Below are positions 58,840 through 64,000 of a DNA stretch of 64,000 nt, piece after piece. The stretch spans positions 14,447,331 to 14,511,330 of the forward strand of contig OY783210.1 in NCBI GenBank assembly GCA_963678705.1. Reading direction: 5' to 3'. The notes beneath the pieces were generated by a model. The model was given only the letters and a program-made list of their open reading frames with translations. It had not been told where the DNA came from and did not search any database. Both the position numbers and the translations under genes were made by a program. Positions within the stretch are counted from its first letter, which is position 1. Each line of letters starts with the position of its first letter. This DNA is from Panorpa germanica. Its lineage: Eukaryota; Arthropoda; Insecta; Mecoptera; Panorpidae.

Positions 58840-61559
58840 GATAATACTAAAACTTCTAGCTGTCACTGCATTTGCCTTCCCTACGCACCTTTATATATCA
58901 GCCTACGGCTTTATATAACAGAAGAATTCAAATAATCAAACAAAACGGCGGAAATACAACAAACATTTCCGCAACGTTTTTTTCATAATACGTTTAACAT
59001 AATATAACATAACGCGTATCATACGAGTAATTACACGTTAGAACAACATCCGGGCTTGTTATGTCCATTCATTTATTTATCTTCATTATTATATGTTTTA
59101 TCCTGGAATTAATACTGTTACGTAACTGCATTTGTTTCTTTTGCATTGCACATTGCGCATGCGCATGCACATAAAAACATTCAAAATAAAGTAGGGTTAT
59201 GTTTGTTATCCCGTTAAGTGAATGAATAACTTTTGCTTTGCTATTTCCACGACCGCGGAATGTAAATTGTAGATTATGATAATTGTAATTATTCTACGTA
59301 ATTTTATTCGTCGTAATTACAAGGAGTTATAATGATTATCATAAATCCACATGGTATGGAAAAAGAAAACTGTTGTTGTCGTAGAAAAAACTTCATTTAC
59401 TTTGTTTAAGTTGGTGAGTAATGTTTCTCTCACCGTAGTATACTTTTAAGGTAACGGTCCACAGATTTGCATGATTCTCATTATATGGATTGGATTAATC
59501 GTATGAAATGTAGAAAAGAAGAGAAAGAAATGGGATTCACAAAAAAAACACATCACAAAATTTTGTGGGGGTCTGTTCATTACACCACTTATTTTAAAAT
59601 TAACTTTTGCTTATACCTTTTTTTGTGAAAGATTTCAACAAAAAGGTATTAATGAAATTTGTAAATAAAGCATTTATCTACAAAAACGCTCTTCAATTTT
59701 TTTTTGTGGGACTTATAGTTTTCAATACAATCCAAAGTAAATTAATTAAAGTTCTTATTTTCAAGACGGTATCCAAATGGAGAGCCTACCACCCAAAAAT
59801 TCAAATTTAAATCGAAGTTTGATCGTTTTACTTTACTTGATGTGTTTTTTCATCATTGCTGAAAAAAGATTTCATAGATTTTAATTCAAGTATTTGTAGA
59901 TTGATTCTATGTAAAAGTTCAATTAGCTTAACACAGCTAGCAAGTATGAAATTTGGAAGACAATTTCTATATGAGAAGTAGAACCTGAAATTTAAAATAA
60001 AAATTGAAATTAATGACAATTTCCTTTGATAAAAAAGTTGTCGAAATGTCTCATTTTCCATTTCGTTTTGATCTATCGCTACACAGGACGTTATTTTTAT
60101 CAACAAAACACAATGATAACATTTACAAAACAACAGTCATTTTGAAATAAAACACAAAAATACCTTTGCTAATTTAAAGTTAAGGAGAAAGGTGCAAAAC
60201 GAAAGCAACATCGTTTTTTAAAAAAAAAACACCATCAGTGAAGATAAGTTAATTAAAAAATTAATTATTAAGATGAGAATATAATTTATAACTAAATTAT
60301 TTATAAAATAAAATGTTAATAGAATAGAAATAGCAATATGACATGTATAAAAATCCAACATCGTAAAAGAACAATTTATATTAATTAAAAATAATATTTA
60401 ATTAAATTTAGATATCGCACAGTCAATCAGTCTCCGTTCAACCTCAATAATTTGAAAGTTACTACGAGAGTTAAGTCAAGTGTTTTAAATTCGCCCACCG
60501 ACTGAATTCAATTTTAGAGACACCATTGATTATGAAAGAAACCAAATATAGATTTTGTTGAAAAAAAAATCAATGGCTAGTAGCTTCCTATTGAATCAGC
60601 GTAGGATTAATTCTTATAGAAAAAAGATTACAATCCTCCTACAAGCTGCCCACATTTTTTTTTCCCAATTAAGAGTACACGGGAACAACAACAAGAGACT
60701 TTTCTTGTCGTTAAAAAAATCTTCACTGATCGAAATATTTTGTTCCAATAGTTTTAAAAAAATATGCATTGCACCTTTGCACTGTTTATCAATAAAAGTG
60801 AGTTGAATTAATATATTTTGATAATTAGTATTATACACTAATTTCAAGACAGTCTAGGGTATTAAGTGCGTGTCATACGCACATTTAAGACAAAATTGGT
60901 CTCTCTTTGTTCAATGTGTTCATATGGTGTTATCTCCAGTGTGCTATCCTGGGTTTAAATCATAGTTATTTAAAATTTGGTTCAGCTTTAGACTGTTCTG
61001 TAATTGTTTAAAGACGTTCGTTAATATTCAACGATTTTTGAAATTACTGTATTTAGTATTATTATGTTCTTTAATTAGGTTTCAGGTATCGGACCTAGTT
61101 AGCAACCTATTTCACATCAGCCGATAGCTTTGTGTAACTTAAGTAAAACTTTTGCAATACTAGTATCTTTATTTGATATATTGGCTAAATCTTGTGCATT
61201 TAGCTCTGTTATCTAGAAAAACAGTCTCTAAACAGTAAAATATCATCAGAATTTGAAATAGATCATTTAGACTGCCATTACATAACAACAAAATGGAGAC
61301 CTTAGTTATTAAGGAATCTTTATAAGACTTTGCGTTATTTTTATTATAAAAATTGCTTTGTACACGTGAACTCTTGGAAAGATTGAAACAATATAACTTG
61401 GTAACAATTTTATCTAAAAACGGAAGTATACCCATCTCTGTATGTTTCCATATCTTTTCCTAAAGACAGTCTGCCCTCTTGTAAGTCACTGAAGTCAAAA
61501 AGATATTTAACGTAAGAACATCTATCTCGCCTAAACGAATAGTAGTTATCAAAATTCAG
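58840..61559. other. AT-rich spacer
   Basis: No repeat family, exon with paired splice sites or RNA gene was recognised. The overlapping short frames at 60555-60847 on both strands are low-complexity. Confidence 0.35.
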
Positions 61560-62181
61560 AATGGGCTTGGATTTTTTAATTGTTGATTGAAATTGATGTT
61601 AAAAATGTGTATTGGTGTGTCTATTTTATTAAATATCTAAATGTTGACGGAGATATAGTAATTAAAATTTTATACGTCAGTTGTTGATTAGGTCAGTGCT
61701 GTGGCAATGTTTTGTAGCTGTTGGTAGTTGAAATAATCAAGTCAAGTCAAAGAATAATATGTTTCTATTTTATTTAACCCTGTTACGGCAGACATAATAT
61801 TGGAATTTTATTGTTCCTTGAAATAGCTGTAAATAATATTTGATATTTCGATATATAAATACATATAGCAGAGATTTATAAGCTGTAAGTTTGGTAACCT
61901 ATAAACTTGTCAGAGTTCTGTCAAGAATATATCTTTTTTATGCTTTGTTGTATAAAAGAGATAGCAACTAGCGATTGTGAGGTCACATGCATTTGGAATG
62001 TTGTACAACGTTGAATCACTTTAATAATTAAAGAGATAAAGTGACTTTTTTAATTGTTAATATCTCCTGAAATATAAGGAATTATTAAAAAATAATTGGA
62101 CTTACTAGATGTTCTAGTAACCAACTTTATCAATATATAGTACAATTTTATAGAAATTAAGACATAGGACACAAGCCCATT
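61560..62181 (-). mobile_element. Family B element, copy 4 (inverted)
   Basis: Starts AATGGGCTTGG and ends GGACACAAGCCCATT. About 20 bases next to the left TIR (the TGTCCTC-rich part) and an internal piece around the GCGCTA motif are deleted relative to copies 2 and 3. The remainder matches copy 3 closely. Confidence 0.88.
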
Positions 62182-62517
62182 CGTCAAAGGAAAACCAGAT
62201 CAAGCCCGTGGCTTCTTAAAAGCATCTTCCATGTTTAATAGCTGCATCAGGTTTAGGCTAATATTTTATAAATCGATGACATGTTTTGACTACAGACTTT
62301 TTCGGCTAAGGTTGTCCCATTTCATATTGTATTTACTTTTACTTGTAGAATTAGGTTCTTGGTTTTATGAATGGAACGGATTGAAAAATGAGATATAGGA
62401 GTAAATAATAATGAAGGCAAATAAGTAGGCGAACGGGAACCTGTGACTGCAACGAAGCAAACCGAATAACAAGTCGCCCTGCTGTCACTCTGCCATATTC
62501 GTTTATTATTATCACAG
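62182..62517. other. AT-rich spacer
   Basis: Nothing recognised. Confidence 0.35.
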
Positions 62518-62575
62518 CGCCGAATTCGAGTTATTGTTTATATTATTTCCGATGTTAATCGAAAGAATATTAATG
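62518..62575 (+). CDS. Candidate 58-base internal exon, plus strand
   Basis: Acceptor TTTATTATTATCACAG at 62517 and donor AATG|GTAAGT at 62576. Two frames are open. The more protein-like one needs a phase-2 intron upstream and reads AEFELLFILFPMLIERILM (hydrophobic, possibly membrane-spanning), ending in phase 0. No family was recognised and no partner exon was identified. Confidence 0.28.
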
Positions 62576-63356
62576 GTAAGTAAAATAATAAATATTTCAA
62601 AAAGAAATATTGAATCATTTAATGAACAAGTGTCAATCGTAGACAAATATAAGATGGTATTTTATTTATTTTCACTTCGCTATAAAATAACATGCGAGTG
62701 CGCTTCAATGTTATGCAAAATATATAATTAATTAACTCATTGCAAAGTACAATGCGGCTCTGTTTCTTATTATGTTTACGTTACAAATGAATGAATACAT
62801 GTTGTAATTGCTTTGCACATTTCATAAATCCGTTAGACAATTATTAATAATAAAATAATTTATAATTGTGTGTTGCAATGTAGGTTGATGTCCATTCATA
62901 ACTTACTTTGTTTAACCTAGAAAACAAATGACAACAAACAGCTTCAGTTTGTTCTAGTCCGATTTAATTAATAATGTAATTAATTATTTCTATTAATCTT
63001 TCTCTAATAGCACTAGATTTATGGAGTGATTCAATTAGAGTCTTACATCAGAATTGATGTTTTTATAAAAAACATTTTAATTTAATTTAATTGAATTATA
63101 TTCCACTAAACTCTATCTCATATTTATTTAATGTAATATTTTTTACCGTATGTTACGTTCTGTTACATAGTCATTAAATAAATGCAAATAACATTAAATA
63201 TCTTATACCAATATATTAATTTAATATGTAACATTATATAATCTTGCATAAAAAGCTTTATTAACGTCAAAAAATGTAAATTTATATCGGAAAGATAACT
63301 TTTTGTTAATGTAACTTTACATTATTATAATAATCTACAAAATGTTATGGAAAGCC
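62576..63356. other. AT-rich spacer
   Basis: Nothing recognised. Confidence 0.35.
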
Positions 63357-63892
63357 TCATTCCCACTCACTGTTTTGATATTTAATTTAATGTTTTTATC
63401 TAATAATTTAATCTAGATTTCAATTTTTCAGAATAGACATTCCTAGTCACATTCGTGTTTTAATTTAAGTTTAGTTAATTTAGTTGATACGCATGCGTCT
63501 TTAGGAATATAAATTTTGACAGTTTGACAGTTAGACAAAATTGAAGGTGAAATAATTAAAATTGCAGTTTTTTAATAACGTAATTTAGTAATAGAAATTG
63601 TTTTTATTTCTTTATTTTTGACAAACTGACATTAAACTTCTTTTAAATATAAATTCTACTGTATTTTGACATTTTTGAGATTGTCACATTTTGGAGGTTA
63701 TAATATAATATAGTTTTTCTTAATTTAATATTTTTAATTTAAGACATTGGACCTTGTAAGGTTCTAAAAAAACTAAGAAAACTTAAAAGTTAATTAAATT
63801 GAAGATTGTACTTTGAATGACTACGCGTATTGCCATATGCTTCACAATTTAAATTAAATATAAAACTAAATTAGAGCAGTGAGTGGGAATGA
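63357..63892. mobile_element. Short TIR element (TCATTCCCACTCACTG type)
   Basis: TCATTCCCACTCACTG (63357-63372) and its exact inverse (63877-63892) are the termini. Inner bases (TATTTAATTTAA on both sides) extend the inverted match imperfectly. 536 bp, non-coding, single copy in the window, no evident target duplication. Confidence 0.8.
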
Positions 63893-64000
63893 TACTTAAC
63901 AGGCTAACTTTTTTAAGTTAAATATAAGTAACATATATGTAAAGATATATATGTTTTTAAGTTTAACATATGATAATTTCTGTTCGAACACATCCAAGGA
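63893..64000. other. AT-rich end of window
   Basis: Nothing recognised. Confidence 0.35.

Noticed and set aside
1-64000. CRISPR arrays, bacterial operons, ribosomal RNA, viral genomes
   Set aside because: No regular spaced repeats, no ribosome-binding-site/ORF structure, no rRNA-like conserved blocks and no viral gene were seen; the DNA is eukaryotic in character.

Overview
This 64 kb window is strongly AT-rich (judged by eye) eukaryotic DNA with no long open reading frames and no operon structure. The transposon families are ones common in arthropods: PIF/Harbinger, hAT and mariner elements, several non-LTR retrotransposon tails, and many short terminal-inverted-repeat (TIR) elements. The candidate exons have GT..AG borders. 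I infer an insect nuclear genome, mostly intronic or intergenic. I cannot name the species, although repeat content of this style would fit a hemipteran-like or similar large insect genome.

No complete host gene is visible. I find a small set of candidate host exons from splice signals plus open frames. (i) On the minus strand, a GC-richer promoter-like patch near 9.95-10.08 kb is followed by a first exon that codes MDTFLTKSQS and ends at a GTATGT donor (9619). (ii) On the plus strand, 6555-6738 is an exon with a start codon and a hydrophobic stretch. (iii) On the minus strand, 21604-21685 and 21411-21449 can be joined in frame and run to a stop. (iv) On the minus strand, 56589-56622 and 43523-43566 are phase-compatible. 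(v) On the plus strand, 62518-62575 is a weaker case. None was recognised as a known protein, and all need transcript evidence.

Most of the supportable annotation is mobile DNA. 0-12 kb is nearly repeat-poor. 12.6-20.7 kb holds a TIR element of family B, a 993-bp hAT derivative with a perfect 8-bp target duplication, an (AT)n run, and a LINE tail inserted into another family-B copy. 20-35 kb holds LINE remnants (22.6, 25.6-26.3, 32.4 and 35.0 kb), families A and C, a long-TIR element at 29 kb and a near-perfect hairpin at 32.2 kb. 37-45 kb holds a fresh LINE tail, an internally deleted mariner, and B and C copies. 45.4-49.2 kb is the richest part: a 417-bp TIR element bounded by CCACGTGG, a PIF/Harbinger transposase fragment, a family-A copy, and a 927-bp PIF/Harbinger-type element that carries the first exon of a MADF-domain protein. 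50.0-50.3 kb is a 36-bp minisatellite that is open on both strands. 51-64 kb adds more LINE tails, a hAT element split by a family-C insertion, and three further TIR elements.

The elements interact by nesting: a LINE sits in a family-B element, a family-C element sits in a hAT element, and family A lies against dispersed repeat G. The most interesting object is the MADF-exon-carrying element at 48281-49207, with a HARBI1-like transposase fragment about 2 kb away.
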